DNA of 64,000 nucleotides from Methanomassiliicoccales archaeon (GCA_004377185.1 SOIM01000021.1:62001-126000); one strand, 5' to 3'; shown: positions 25,232 through 33,731, counted from the stretch's first letter. Numbers and translations: made by a program. The notes: generated by a model not told the origin, from the sequence alone.

Positions 25232-26407
25232 GTGCGCCACAAATACGATGAGAAGAAGATAAGACGCGTAATCGGGGAGAAGGTCCAGTTCGTTCAGGGC
25301 GATGCCTCGGCCGTCTACGGTGCCCTTCTGGCAGGATGCTCATTCTTTGCAGGTTATCCGATCACCCCGGCCTCTGAGACGGCGGAGCTCATGTCCAAAC
25401 TCCTTCCCAAGGCCGGAGGCGTGTACATCCAGATGGAGGACGAGATTGCAAGCATGGGTGCGATAATAGGTGCCTCTTGGGCAGGAGCAAAGACCATGAC
25501 CACGACTTCGGGTCCTGGCTTCTCACTTATGCAGGAGAACATCGGGTACGCGTGCATGACCGAGACTCCGTGCGTAGTAATAGACGTTCAGAGATCAGGC
25601 CCTTCCACCGGTCAGCCCACCGAAGGGTCGCAAGGAGACATGATGCAGGCCAGGTGGGGAACCCACGGTGACCACGAGATCATAGCCCTTTCTCCGAACT
25701 CTGTTCAGGAAACGCTTGACCTCACAATCGAAGCGTTCAACCTCTCTGAGAAATACCGAACACCAGTCATCTTGCTTACCGATGGCGAGATAGGACACCT
25801 CAGGGAGAAATGCGTGATGCCCGAGAAGGGGGAGTTTGAAATCATCGATAGAAAAGGACCAACGGTTGGCAGAGATAAGTACGTACCTTTCCAGGCGGAT
25901 GAGAGTCTTGTTCCCTCCATGGCCAGATTCGGAGATGGTTATCATGTCTACGTCACGGGGCTCACCCATGTCGAGAAGGGATATCCTTCCACAAGCAGTG
26001 CTGAAGACCACGACAGGCTCGTGAGGAGGCTTGTGGATAAGATAGAGAAGAACAGGAAGAGCATCACAATGGTCGAGAAGGACTACCAAAAGGGAAGCAA
26101 GATCGCAATCCTGGCATACGGAGCGAGTGCTAGACCCTCCGCCGCGGCTGTCAGGAAATTGAGAAGGAAGCGTAAGAAGGTGGACTTCCTGCGTCTGATT
26201 ACGATATGGCCATTTCCGAACGAGGAGGTCAGGGAGCTTGCAGACCGAGTGGACAGGATATACGTTCCCGAGATGAACCTGGGACAGTTGGTGCACCCCA
26301 TCAGAGAAGCGGCCGAAGGTAGAGCAAAGATAATTCAGGTCCCGAGGATAGGGGGGCCCCTTCACACACCCAAAGAGATCATGGATGCAATGAGGAAAAA
26401 GGCATAG
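25232..26407 (+). CDS. 2-oxoacid:ferredoxin oxidoreductase, alpha subunit (set 2)
   Basis: I choose GTG 25232 (391 residues) because GGAGG at 25222-25226 lies 5 bp upstream; an in-frame GTG at 25220 would overlap the gamma gene and place that site inside the coding region. The protein has GYPITPASETAE, TSGPGFSLMQENIGYA and QRSGPSTGQPTEG, and closely matches the first alpha subunit. The Lys-rich insert of set 1 is replaced by IIDRKGPTVGRDKYVPFQ, near the substrate domain, which fits a different 2-oxoacid. Confidence 0.86.
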   Translation: MRHKYDEKKIRRVIGEKVQFVQGDASAVYGALLAGCSFFAGYPITPASETAELMSKLLPKAGGVYIQMEDEIASMGAIIGASWAGAKTMTTTSGPGFSLMQENIGYACMTETPCVVIDVQRSGPSTGQPTEGSQGDMMQARWGTHGDHEIIALSPNSVQETLDLTIEAFNLSEKYRTPVILLTDGEIGHLREKCVMPEKGEFEIIDRKGPTVGRDKYVPFQADESLVPSMARFGDGYHVYVTGLTHVEKGYPSTSSAEDHDRLVRRLVDKIEKNRKSITMVEKDYQKGSKIAILAYGASARPSAAAVRKLRRKRKKVDFLRLITIWPFPNEEVRELADRVDRIYVPEMNLGQLVHPIREAAEGRAKIIQVPRIGGPLHTPKEIMDAMRKKA

Positions 26408-26410
26408 ATC

Positions 26411-27232
26411 ATGTTCAACAAAGCCAGGAAGATAAAAGAAAAATACATCCAAGATGAGATGTGGCCATCGATATTCTGCGTGGGTTGCGGGGTGGGGAAC
26501 GTACTGAACTACACTTTGAGAGCGGTTGATGAGAAAAGGATCGACATCGACAAGGTGGTCTTCGTTTCGGGCATCGGATGCTCGTCCAGGCTTCCGGGTT
26601 ACATAGACGCGGACGGATTGCACACCACCCACGGCAGAGCGATCGCATTCGCAACAGGAGTGAAGGCTGCGGATCCCGACCTGCATGTCATAATCTTCAC
26701 GGGGGACGGGGATGCTGCTGGTATCGGAGGCAACCACTTGATCCACGCCGCAAGAAGGAATATAGACATGACGGTCATATGCATCAACAACTTCAACTAC
26801 GGAATGACTGGAGGTCAGGTCAGCCCCACGACACCGACGGGAGGGTTCACGACCACAAGCCCCTACGGAAACATAGAGATCCCTTTCGACCTGTGCGAAC
26901 TGGCAATGGGTGCCGGTGCCACATACGTTGCGAGATGGACAGTTGGCTACCCCTATGAGACCATTCAAGCCGTCAAGAGAGGGTTGGATAACAAGGGGTT
27001 CTCCTTCATTGAGATTATCACCCCCTGCCCCACTGGCTATGGAAAGAGAAATGAAATCGGGGAAGGCAAGGAGTACTGGGAATGGTGCAAGAAGAACACA
27101 ATCCTGAAGAGCAAGTACGAAGCACTTCCGGCAAAGGAGAGGAGGAAGGAGAAGAGAATAGTGATGGGGGAGTTCAGAAACAGGAAGAGAGAAGAGTTTG
27201 TGGAGGAACTATGGAAACTCACGAAGGCCTAG
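26411..27232 (+). CDS. 2-oxoacid:ferredoxin oxidoreductase, beta subunit (set 2)
   Basis: The 273-residue paralogue of the first beta subunit has CVGCGVG, GIGCSSR, GDGDAAGIGGN and PCPTGYG, so the cluster and ThDP sites are intact. It ends the operon and overlaps the convergent gene by 4 bp. Confidence 0.87.
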   Translation: MFNKARKIKEKYIQDEMWPSIFCVGCGVGNVLNYTLRAVDEKRIDIDKVVFVSGIGCSSRLPGYIDADGLHTTHGRAIAFATGVKAADPDLHVIIFTGDGDAAGIGGNHLIHAARRNIDMTVICINNFNYGMTGGQVSPTTPTGGFTTTSPYGNIEIPFDLCELAMGAGATYVARWTVGYPYETIQAVKRGLDNKGFSFIEIITPCPTGYGKRNEIGEGKEYWEWCKKNTILKSKYEALPAKERRKEKRIVMGEFRNRKREEFVEELWKLTKA

Positions 27233-27780
27233 AGCCAGTTCACCGGCGAATGTCTTCTTCTGAGTTCCCTGCTGTCAATCACGGCAAAGTAGTCTGGATT
27301 CGCGTCCATCTTGATATTCACTGATTTTGTGGGGACGAATGTTCCGCTTCCGTCATTTCGATACAGAATCATGCTGAGATCACCGAAGTTGATGAAGATG
27401 CAATTGTCAATGGTCCCATCCCCGTTGGAATCGATGAAGTGAAGCGGTGAGGGGTTCAGGTCAGCTGTCGCGTTCGAGAACGGACCCATTGTCCCGTTCG
27501 AGAAGGTGAACTCCTTCGGCTCATAGCCGGCACCAGTGAAGACGATCTCATTGCTCCTGTATCTGTTCTCGCCAACGCTCACGTACACCTTTCCCGATGG
27601 CAGCACAAAGTCCATCATGCCGTCGTTGTTGGTGTCCTTCATAACCGTGAGGTTCTTTCCTTCCACGGATTCGATCGGAACTGCAACCAGCATAACGACC
27701 GAAAAGACCAAAGGAATAACTGCCACGACACTCACTGCACTAACAAGAATCTTCTTACCTTCCAGATGAGGTAGTTTCAT
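27229..27780 (-). CDS. Membrane-anchored protein with Ca-binding-type loops
   Basis: The 183-residue protein starts at ATG 27780, six bases after GAGGTG; the GTG at 27789 is in frame but contains that site. A single N-terminal helix (about residues 10-33) anchors an extracellular domain. DTNNDGMMD and DSNGDGTID are Asp-rich loops of the EF-hand/dockerin kind, so calcium binding is likely. Function is unknown. A TATA-like TTTATTTATC (minus strand, near 27815) lies upstream. It runs in the same direction as the regulator at 27872-28495. Confidence 0.65.
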   Translation of the reverse strand: MKLPHLEGKKILVSAVSVVAVIPLVFSVVMLVAVPIESVEGKNLTVMKDTNNDGMMDFVLPSGKVYVSVGENRYRSNEIVFTGAGYEPKEFTFSNGTMGPFSNATADLNPSPLHFIDSNGDGTIDNCIFINFGDLSMILYRNDGSGTFVPTKSVNIKMDANPDYFAVIDSRELRRRHSPVNWL

Positions 27781-27871
27781 CCCAAACACCTCTGTTTCAG
27801 ATTAATAATCTCTTAAGATAAATAAACATTGGTTGGATCTCGTACAGACTGGATTGGTCAAGGCTCGAATC

Positions 27872-28495
27872 CTATTGGGGACGAGCATCGATGGGGAAGC
27901 ACCTCGCCTTCCTTCCCTCCCTCACTATCTTCACGAATCCCTCTTCTTCGAGATGTCTAATGTTGTAGCTGACCCTTTGTTTGGAGATGGAGAGCTCCTC
28001 GCCCATCTCGGTCTCAGATAGACCCTGCTTCGCGCATATCAATGTGAGGATCTTCTCCTGCACTTCCGACAGATCGCTGGTCTTCATCGTTGCGAGATAG
28101 TATCTAGTGTATTTCTTGAGGCGCTTCGAGATGATGAAGCCCGATCTCTCCGGCACTCTGAGATGATGCTGAAGCGTTCCGTGCGGAAGATTGAGTTCCT
28201 TTGCAATTGTTGAGAAATTGATGCCCGGGTTGGACTCTATGAGAGCGAATATTCCAGCTCGGGTCTGATTGTCCAAGATGTCCGCTCTGCTCAACTTCGA
28301 ATAGAACGGAAGGACGAGCCACGGAGTGTCATCCCAAGCGTTGGGTGAATCACAACCTGCGTTCTCACACTCACTTTCTCGAAGAGTGGACCGTTCCCAT
28401 TTCTCTCCAAGAGCCTGTCCCGCAATCGGGAGGAGAAGGATGACAAGAACGGCCACAAAACCCAGTCTCAATCGTCTCAGACAGAATGGCCTCAT
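27872..28495 (-). CDS. Short membrane-linked tandem winged-helix regulator
   Basis: The 207-residue protein (ATG 28495; GTG 28498 is possible) begins with a basic stretch and one hydrophobic helix (about 9-26). After only about 30 polar residues comes WLVLPFYSKLSRADILD, which matches VPMYMKLRKGKILD of the large regulator. Two winged helices follow (NPGINFSTIAKELNLPHG; SISKQRVSYNIRHLEEEG). It is a paralogue of the 1079-residue regulator with nearly the whole ectodomain and the full outbound helix missing. It probably controls nearby genes such as the upstream surface protein, though that is inference. Confidence 0.75.
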   Translation of the reverse strand: MRPFCLRRLRLGFVAVLVILLLPIAGQALGEKWERSTLRESECENAGCDSPNAWDDTPWLVLPFYSKLSRADILDNQTRAGIFALIESNPGINFSTIAKELNLPHGTLQHHLRVPERSGFIISKRLKKYTRYYLATMKTSDLSEVQEKILTLICAKQGLSETEMGEELSISKQRVSYNIRHLEEEGFVKIVREGRKARCFPIDARPQ

Positions 28496-28866
28496 CACAT
28501 GGTAATCGTTCAGAAAAGCACATAAGATTATTGGTAGAATCTTTGACAGACGAACACAAAAAAAGGTTGGCCGCTCAGGGAGAAAAACTAGCTGAACGGC
28601 CTCGTTGTGGAGGGATGCTTAGAATCGAACCCACGAATACACACTACCTATAAAAACTTACTGCACGGGTACCAGGAGACCCATTTTTGGCCGAAACGCT
28701 TCCGGAGATTGGGAGAATTAATGTGCCTCCACGGAGAATCAACAGAACTGGAATCGGGAGAAGGATATCGTGAGAAAATGTTAGTTCGGTACGAAGCCCT
28801 GCAAGCCTAAAAAGGTTCAAGGTTCGATTCGATATAGCCTCTTCATCGTGAAAGAGGTGAATCGTC
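28496..28866. other. 370-bp intergenic region with a hairpin
   Basis: No coding region is supported. An imperfect inverted repeat (GGCCG..CAG and CTG..CGGCC) spans 28569-28601. An AT-rich patch (cctataaaaac near 28649) and cctaaaaagg near 28806 could be promoter elements for the gene at 28867. Confidence 0.4.
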
Positions 28867-29421
28867 ATGACAAGTTCTCATCACGAGAAGCTGGTTGGAA
28901 GAGAAGCTGATATAGAGTTCCTCAAGGAGTTACCGAGAGAGAAACTGATCAACTTCCTGTTCATGCACATCAGGGATATCTTCGCGGTCGATGGTCTGTA
29001 TTTCCTGGGTATAGAGAAGAGATTCGGGACCGAGCCATCGGTGGAAATCGATCAGGAAGTGTGGGAGGGCCTGGCAGTGATAGAAGCGAGAAGGTTGAAG
29101 AAGACCATGGGAGCTTCTGGAGAGAACATACCTTCCTTCATGGAGGCTTTGAGGTTCAGCTGCTGGTCCTTGGACACTGTGGACAAGGAGATCGAAGTCG
29201 AGGAGAAGCGTGCAGTAATCCGAAACTTAAGCTGCAGGGTGCAGAACACAAGGATTTCGAAGGGGCTGAGTGAGTTCCCTTGCAGGGGAGTCCGATATGG
29301 TTGGATGAGGGCCTTCGCAAAGGAATTCAACCCGAGGATCAAGGTCAACTGCATTGTGTGTCCCCCGGACGAGCACCCGGACGACCTGTGGTGCGAATGG
29401 GAGTTCGTTCTGGAAGAATAG
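28867..29421 (+). CDS. DUF6125-family protein
   Basis: The 184-residue protein matches what I know of DUF6125: an N-terminal helix pair, DGLYFLGIEKRFG (about 42-54), an Arg-rich helix (EARRLKKTMG), GLSEFPCRGVRYGWM and the conserved end CIVCPPDEHPDDLWCEWEF. The four Cys near the end could bind metal. The family is found in archaea and anaerobic bacteria and may act on small amino-acid derivatives; the reaction is unknown. GAGGTGA precedes the ATG. It converges with the acyl-CoA dehydrogenase gene. Confidence 0.7.
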   Translation: MTSSHHEKLVGREADIEFLKELPREKLINFLFMHIRDIFAVDGLYFLGIEKRFGTEPSVEIDQEVWEGLAVIEARRLKKTMGASGENIPSFMEALRFSCWSLDTVDKEIEVEEKRAVIRNLSCRVQNTRISKGLSEFPCRGVRYGWMRAFAKEFNPRIKVNCIVCPPDEHPDDLWCEWEFVLEE

Positions 29422-29426
29422 GTTCG

Positions 29427-30584
29427 CTACCTTTCAAGCTCTCCGATGACGTTCCTTGCAATTATTATCTTCTGAATCTCGTTCGTACCTTCGTAGATGG
29501 AACAGACCTTCGCATCCCTGAAGTACCTTTCAACCGGGAACTCGGACGAATAACCATACCCACCGTGGATCTGAACAGCATAATCCGCGGCCTTCATCAC
29601 AACCTGGGCCGAGTACAGTTTCGCCATGCTCACTTCCAGTGTGTTGTCCTCATCCAAGTCCCTCTTATGAGCCGCTCGGAGAACAAGGAATCTGGCCGCG
29701 TCTATCTCGGTGCTCATCTGTGCTATCATCTCCTTGATCAGTTGAAATGCCCCGATGGGCCTTCCGAAGGCAATCCTCTCCCTCGCGAACTTGACGCTCT
29801 CCTCCAAACAAGCGCGGGCGATTCCAACTGCACCCGCGGCAACACTCAACCTTCCTGAGTCCAGTGTCTTCATCGCGATCTTCCATCCCTGTCCGACCTC
29901 GCCTACGATGTTCTCTTTCGGTATCCTGCAGTCTTCAAATATCAGTTCGGCAGTGTGGGACGCTCTAAGACCCAGCTTTGACCCGATCTCCACCTTCCCA
30001 GGTCTGAATCCGGGAGTACCCTTCTCAACGATGAATGCGCAAATCCCCTCGTGCTTTGTGGTTCCCTCCTTCCTCGCAAAGACAATGACAACGTCCGCAA
30101 TATCTCCATTTGAGATGAAGACCTTGGTACCATTCAGCACCCACTCATCTCCATCCAACTTTGCATTGGTTCTCAGATTAGCGGGGTCCGACCCCGCATC
30201 AGGTTCCGTCAAAGCCCAGGCACCCAGCTTCTCACCTTTTGCCATCGGAACAAGGTACTTCTGTTTCTGCTCTTCAGATCCGAAAAGCAACAGGGTCGTT
30301 GATGCCAGGGAAGTGTGCACCGAGACGGTCGTCCTGACGGAAGAACACGCCCGTGCAATCTCCTCGATCATCAAGTGATAGGCCACATAGTCCATACCAG
30401 CCCCACCGTACTCCTCGGGTATAGGACCGCCAAGCATCCCCAGTTCTGCCATTTTCCGATAAAGCTCCATGGGAATCTCGTTGTTCTTCTCCCATTCGGC
30501 CGCGTGAGGCATCATCTCGTTCTCGGCGAATTCCCTCGCCATCTGCTGGACCATCTTCTGTTCTTCGGTCAAACGAAAGTCCAT
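29427..30584 (-). CDS. Acyl-CoA dehydrogenase
   Basis: The 385-residue flavoprotein has the family marks ALTEPDAGSDPA, FISNGD, RIAFGRPIGAFQ, IHGGYGYSSEFPVERYFRD and the end YEGTNEIQK, where E365 is the likely catalytic base. It oxidises acyl-CoA to enoyl-CoA and passes electrons to ETF. The chain-length class cannot be fixed; it resembles short-chain and branched-chain enzymes. No other beta-oxidation genes are in the window. Confidence 0.88.
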   Translation of the reverse strand: MDFRLTEEQKMVQQMAREFAENEMMPHAAEWEKNNEIPMELYRKMAELGMLGGPIPEEYGGAGMDYVAYHLMIEEIARACSSVRTTVSVHTSLASTTLLLFGSEEQKQKYLVPMAKGEKLGAWALTEPDAGSDPANLRTNAKLDGDEWVLNGTKVFISNGDIADVVIVFARKEGTTKHEGICAFIVEKGTPGFRPGKVEIGSKLGLRASHTAELIFEDCRIPKENIVGEVGQGWKIAMKTLDSGRLSVAAGAVGIARACLEESVKFARERIAFGRPIGAFQLIKEMIAQMSTEIDAARFLVLRAAHKRDLDEDNTLEVSMAKLYSAQVVMKAADYAVQIHGGYGYSSEFPVERYFRDAKVCSIYEGTNEIQKIIIARNVIGELER

Positions 30585-30682
30585 ATTTCCACCATCCTCC
30601 CCCTAATTCTCCATTGTTATTTATGTATTGGTTTCGAAAATGCTTTAACGCCCTATTGCCATACAACCCTGAGGGGGGTAAG

Positions 30683-31165
30683 ATGTCAATCCTCTCAGAC
30701 AAAGACCTAGTAAACGCAATTGAAAAGGGACAGCTGAAAATCCGGGGGTTCAAGGAAGAGAATCTCACTCCGAACGGGTATGACCTCACCATAGAGGAAA
30801 TCCAAGTGAACCGGTCGAAGACCAGGGTGTCCGAGGGAAGAGTGCTCGTACCTCCACTTTCCAATTTCGTAATCAGTACGAAGGAGTTCGTGGAGTTCGG
30901 CCCTCACCTAACAGGACAGCTCTGGATAAGGTCCAGTTGGGCTCGCAAGGGGGTCCTTGCCTCGTTCGGGAAGATAGATTCAGGGTTCAAGGGAACGCTC
31001 ACTCTCGCGGGATTCAACGCATCACCCGTGGACCTGGAGATATCAGTCGGAGACACATTCGCCCAAATGGTGCTGGAAGAGGTGAGCTCGGAGCCAGAGA
31101 ACCTATATGAAGAGAGATCGGGTCACTACCAGGGACAAAGGGGCATCAACCTCAAGAAACCTTGA
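30683..31165 (+). CDS. dCTP deaminase/dUTPase-family protein with altered catalytic residue
   Basis: The 160-residue protein starts at ATG 30683 behind GAGGGGGG. It shows the Dcd layout: NGYDLTI, WIRSSWARKG, GKIDSGFKGTLTLAGFN and GHYQGQRGINL. In dCTP deaminases the strand after FKG reads xxLE, and that Glu activates water. Here the residue is Ala (TLTLAGFN). The Asp of IDSG, used by dUTPases, is present. It may thus act only on dUTP, or be a non-catalytic relative. It converges with trm5, overlapping it by 14 bp. Confidence 0.7.
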   Translation: MSILSDKDLVNAIEKGQLKIRGFKEENLTPNGYDLTIEEIQVNRSKTRVSEGRVLVPPLSNFVISTKEFVEFGPHLTGQLWIRSSWARKGVLASFGKIDSGFKGTLTLAGFNASPVDLEISVGDTFAQMVLEEVSSEPENLYEERSGHYQGQRGINLKKP

Positions 31166-32168
31166 TGTCGAACGCGAAATGGCATTGGGTCGGTGAATAT
31201 CTTCTCACCACCCTCTGTTCTTCGATCTCCATATCCCTCCCTAGATTTCGTGCAGTTGCAGAGAGTTCGTTCTCTCTATCTCTTGCCGCCACTTCGGTCA
31301 GGATCTCATAGTAATGGACAATCCCCTTCTCTTTCAAAGCCCCAAGGGCTCCCTCAAAGAACTCAAAGGAGCGATGGGGAAGGTCCATGATTATCCTGTC
31401 CGCGGGCTCCAGAGAGCCGAGCATGTCCCTCACATCGCCTTGTATCGGAACCACGTTCTCCACGTGATTCAATCGGATGTTGTCCATGAAGGATTTGATG
31501 GCGTAGGGATTGGAATCTATCCCGAATATGCTGACCGGCGACACGTTCTTGGCGATCATTATGGAAAAGGGGCCCACACCGCAGAACATGTCGATTATGT
31601 TCTCGCCCTCCTGCACCTTCTGTGCGACCCTTCTCCTTTCCGTGGCCAGTCGCGGAGAGAAATAGGCCTTGGACAGATCGACCGAGAAGCTCAGTCCGTA
31701 TTCTTTGTGGACCGTGGTCGTGTTGTTCTCACCGGCAATCACCTCGATCTTTCTTAACCTGTGTTCGCCCATGACACCTTCATCCGAGACAACCGTGCGA
31801 ATGGGCTTGTTGGCTTCAAGAATCGCATTTCCTATTGCCGAAGAATGGTCCTTCAGGTCATCTGGAATCCTTATGACGGCAATTTCACCGACAATATCGA
31901 ACGACGTGGGAAGAAGAGGCCTCAACTCCTCTGGAATGTCAATCACATCGATGTAGCTGCGGACCACCACGCCCGCTTCCTTGAAATCCATCTCCTTGAC
32001 ATCATAACCCAGGTCCATCTTCTTGAAGATCGGGAAGAAGACATTGCTCTCATCTCTGTCCACTATCAAATCCTTGCGGAGGTTGTCCATATCCAAAAGC
32101 TTTTTACGAACACTCTCACCTTCGGCTTTCGGTACGACAATACAGAGAGATTTCACTGGTGAAGCCAT
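31152..32168 (-). CDS. trm5: tRNA (guanine37-N1)-methyltransferase Trm5
   Basis: The 338-residue protein methylates G37 next to the anticodon and so guards the reading frame. It has an N-terminal domain, then FSVDLSKAYFSPRLATER, the SAM site MFCGVGPFSIMIAK and the motif DLPHRSFEF (NPPY-like in the family). Start ATG 32166-32168 overlaps the ATG of dph5 on the other strand. The TATA-like box ACCTATAAAC (minus strand, 32181-32190) would start transcription near 32160, so GTG 32156, four residues later, is also possible. Confidence 0.85.
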   Translation of the reverse strand: MASPVKSLCIVVPKAEGESVRKKLLDMDNLRKDLIVDRDESNVFFPIFKKMDLGYDVKEMDFKEAGVVVRSYIDVIDIPEELRPLLPTSFDIVGEIAVIRIPDDLKDHSSAIGNAILEANKPIRTVVSDEGVMGEHRLRKIEVIAGENNTTTVHKEYGLSFSVDLSKAYFSPRLATERRRVAQKVQEGENIIDMFCGVGPFSIMIAKNVSPVSIFGIDSNPYAIKSFMDNIRLNHVENVVPIQGDVRDMLGSLEPADRIIMDLPHRSFEFFEGALGALKEKGIVHYYEILTEVAARDRENELSATARNLGRDMEIEEQRVVRRYSPTQCHFAFDIKVS

Positions 32169-32169
32169 G
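32166..32169. other. Overlapping divergent start codons of trm5 and dph5
   Basis: Within CCATGG the plus-strand ATG (32167-32169) and minus-strand ATG (32166-32168) share two bases. If both starts are right, each promoter lies in the other gene's coding region. Confidence 0.55.
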
Positions 32170-32949
32170 GGACTACTCGTGTTTATAGGTTTAGGTTTGC
32201 ATGACGAAAACGATATCACGGTCAAGGGTCTGGAGCAGGCCAGGGAATGCGATGTGCTGTTCACCGAGTTCTACACATCTCATATGAGAGATGGGGCAAA
32301 GGAAGAGCTTGAGAAGAAGTTAGGAAAGGAGATCATAGTCCTGAGCAGGGAGGATGTTGAAGGAGGGGAAGTCATGCTTTTGGAGGCCAGAGAGAGAACG
32401 GTGGGTTTCCTGGTTCCCGGGGACCCGATGTCTGCGACCACCCATGTGGCCCTGAGGATAAGAGCGGAGAAGGAAGGCATACAGACTCGGGTGGTTCACG
32501 GTGTGTCCATAGTCACGGCTGCAACTGGCCTTTTGGGATTGCAATCCTACAAGTTCGGCAGGACGACCACACTTCCGTTCAGCCAGAAGGGATATTTCCC
32601 AACCAGTCCGTACGATGTCATCAAACGAAACAAGGACATTGGACTGCATACTCTAGTTCTTCTCGATCTGAAGGAGAGCGGAGAGACCATGTCTGTCAGG
32701 GAAGCGATCGACTATCTGATGAAACTGGAAATGAAGAAGAAGGAAGGAGTCGTAACAAAGGACAGCCTCGCATGCGCGCTTGGGGACGTAGGTTCCGACA
32801 AACCTGAGGTTGTATGTGACAGAATAGGGAAACTGGCTATGAGGGAATTCAAGTCTCAAATCTTCTGCTTGGTGTTGCCTGCTGAGCTTCATTTCATGGA
32901 GAAGGAGGCACTGCGGGTCCTAGCAGGTGCGCCAGACGACATCGACTAA
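32167..32949 (+). CDS. dph5: Diphthine synthase Dph5
   Basis: The 260-residue SAM-dependent methylase adds methyl groups during conversion of a histidine of elongation factor 2 to diphthamide. It has GLGLHDENDITVKGLE at the start, FTEFYTS, LVPGDPMSATTHV and HGVSIVTAATGLLGLQSYKFG. The ATG at 32167 overlaps the trm5 ATG on the other strand; GTG 32179 is an alternative start. The last 4 bp overlap the convergent methyltransferase gene. Confidence 0.88.
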   Translation: MGLLVFIGLGLHDENDITVKGLEQARECDVLFTEFYTSHMRDGAKEELEKKLGKEIIVLSREDVEGGEVMLLEARERTVGFLVPGDPMSATTHVALRIRAEKEGIQTRVVHGVSIVTAATGLLGLQSYKFGRTTTLPFSQKGYFPTSPYDVIKRNKDIGLHTLVLLDLKESGETMSVREAIDYLMKLEMKKKEGVVTKDSLACALGDVGSDKPEVVCDRIGKLAMREFKSQIFCLVLPAELHFMEKEALRVLAGAPDDID

Positions 32950-33731
32950 TCCTGCAGGGATTCATCAGTGATCAAAGAAACATAATCATTCAAATCCTCG
33001 ATTCTCCAAACAAACACGTACAAATGTGCTACCATCCTGATCTTCTTTCCCGCAAACGTGCTCTTCACTTCCTCAATGACTCTCTTGTGAATATCATCCG
33101 GGATCGACCACTGACCAGAATATATTCGATTCTCAAGGCGGCCGATTCTCTCGTCCGCCAGGACGGTCTCCCTTCTGGAGCCTATGTGCTCCCTGGCGTA
33201 TGGCTCAACCAGGTCTGGCAGGTCCTTCTCAGGCAGTCCCAGAGGTTCGCTCTCGCACCCGAGCTTTGTCGTGAGTTCCTCGTAGAGAAGGTTGGGGCTC
33301 ACATTCTCTTCCTCCGGCCAGAATTGCGAGTAGGTGAGAAGATAGGCACGCGTGACCCTTAGCGCCTCCTGCAGAACCTCAAACCAATCGGGCACAAGAT
33401 GTAAGAGATGAACGGATAAGTTGGAGTGGAAGGTCTTGTCCTTGAAAGGAATGCAGCGTGCATCAGCAAGGACAGCGTTACGAAGACCTTTTGAGATACC
33501 GACACCCAACATCTTCTCAGAGATGTCAATGCCTACCATATCGAAACCTCTCTTCTGGAATGGTCGGGCAAAACGACCTGTTCCGACACCGATATCGAGA
33601 ATTCTCTCTTGTTTGTCCAAATATCTCTCCATCACATCAAGAGCTTTTGTAAAGAAGGGTTCAGGGACTGCTCTGGTTTCATCATAGATGTCCGCCACTC
33701 GGTCAAAATCGATGCGCTCAGGAATCTCCAT
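32946..33731 (-). CDS. Class I SAM-dependent methyltransferase
   Basis: The 261-residue protein has the UbiE/BioC-like SAM site ILDIGVGTGRFARPF (about 43-57), then GIDISEKML and ADARCIPFKDKTF. The C-terminal third is probably a substrate lid. The substrate is unknown. The stop overlaps dph5 by 4 bp. An ATG at 33731 is preceded by AGCCATCTCC-type sequence with no clear ribosome site. Confidence 0.75.
   Translation of the reverse strand: MEIPERIDFDRVADIYDETRAVPEPFFTKALDVMERYLDKQERILDIGVGTGRFARPFQKRGFDMVGIDISEKMLGVGISKGLRNAVLADARCIPFKDKTFHSNLSVHLLHLVPDWFEVLQEALRVTRAYLLTYSQFWPEEENVSPNLLYEELTTKLGCESEPLGLPEKDLPDLVEPYAREHIGSRRETVLADERIGRLENRIYSGQWSIPDDIHKRVIEEVKSTFAGKKIRMVAHLYVFVWRIEDLNDYVSLITDESLQD

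Noticed and set aside
28560-28640. tRNA-like GAATCGAACCCACG on the minus strand
   Set aside because: The T-loop resembles a tRNA, but the flanking five bases do not pair and no acceptor or anticodon stem can be formed.
32169-32264. Upstream extension of trm5
   Set aside because: The extra 32 residues have no homology to Trm5 and fall within the start of dph5.
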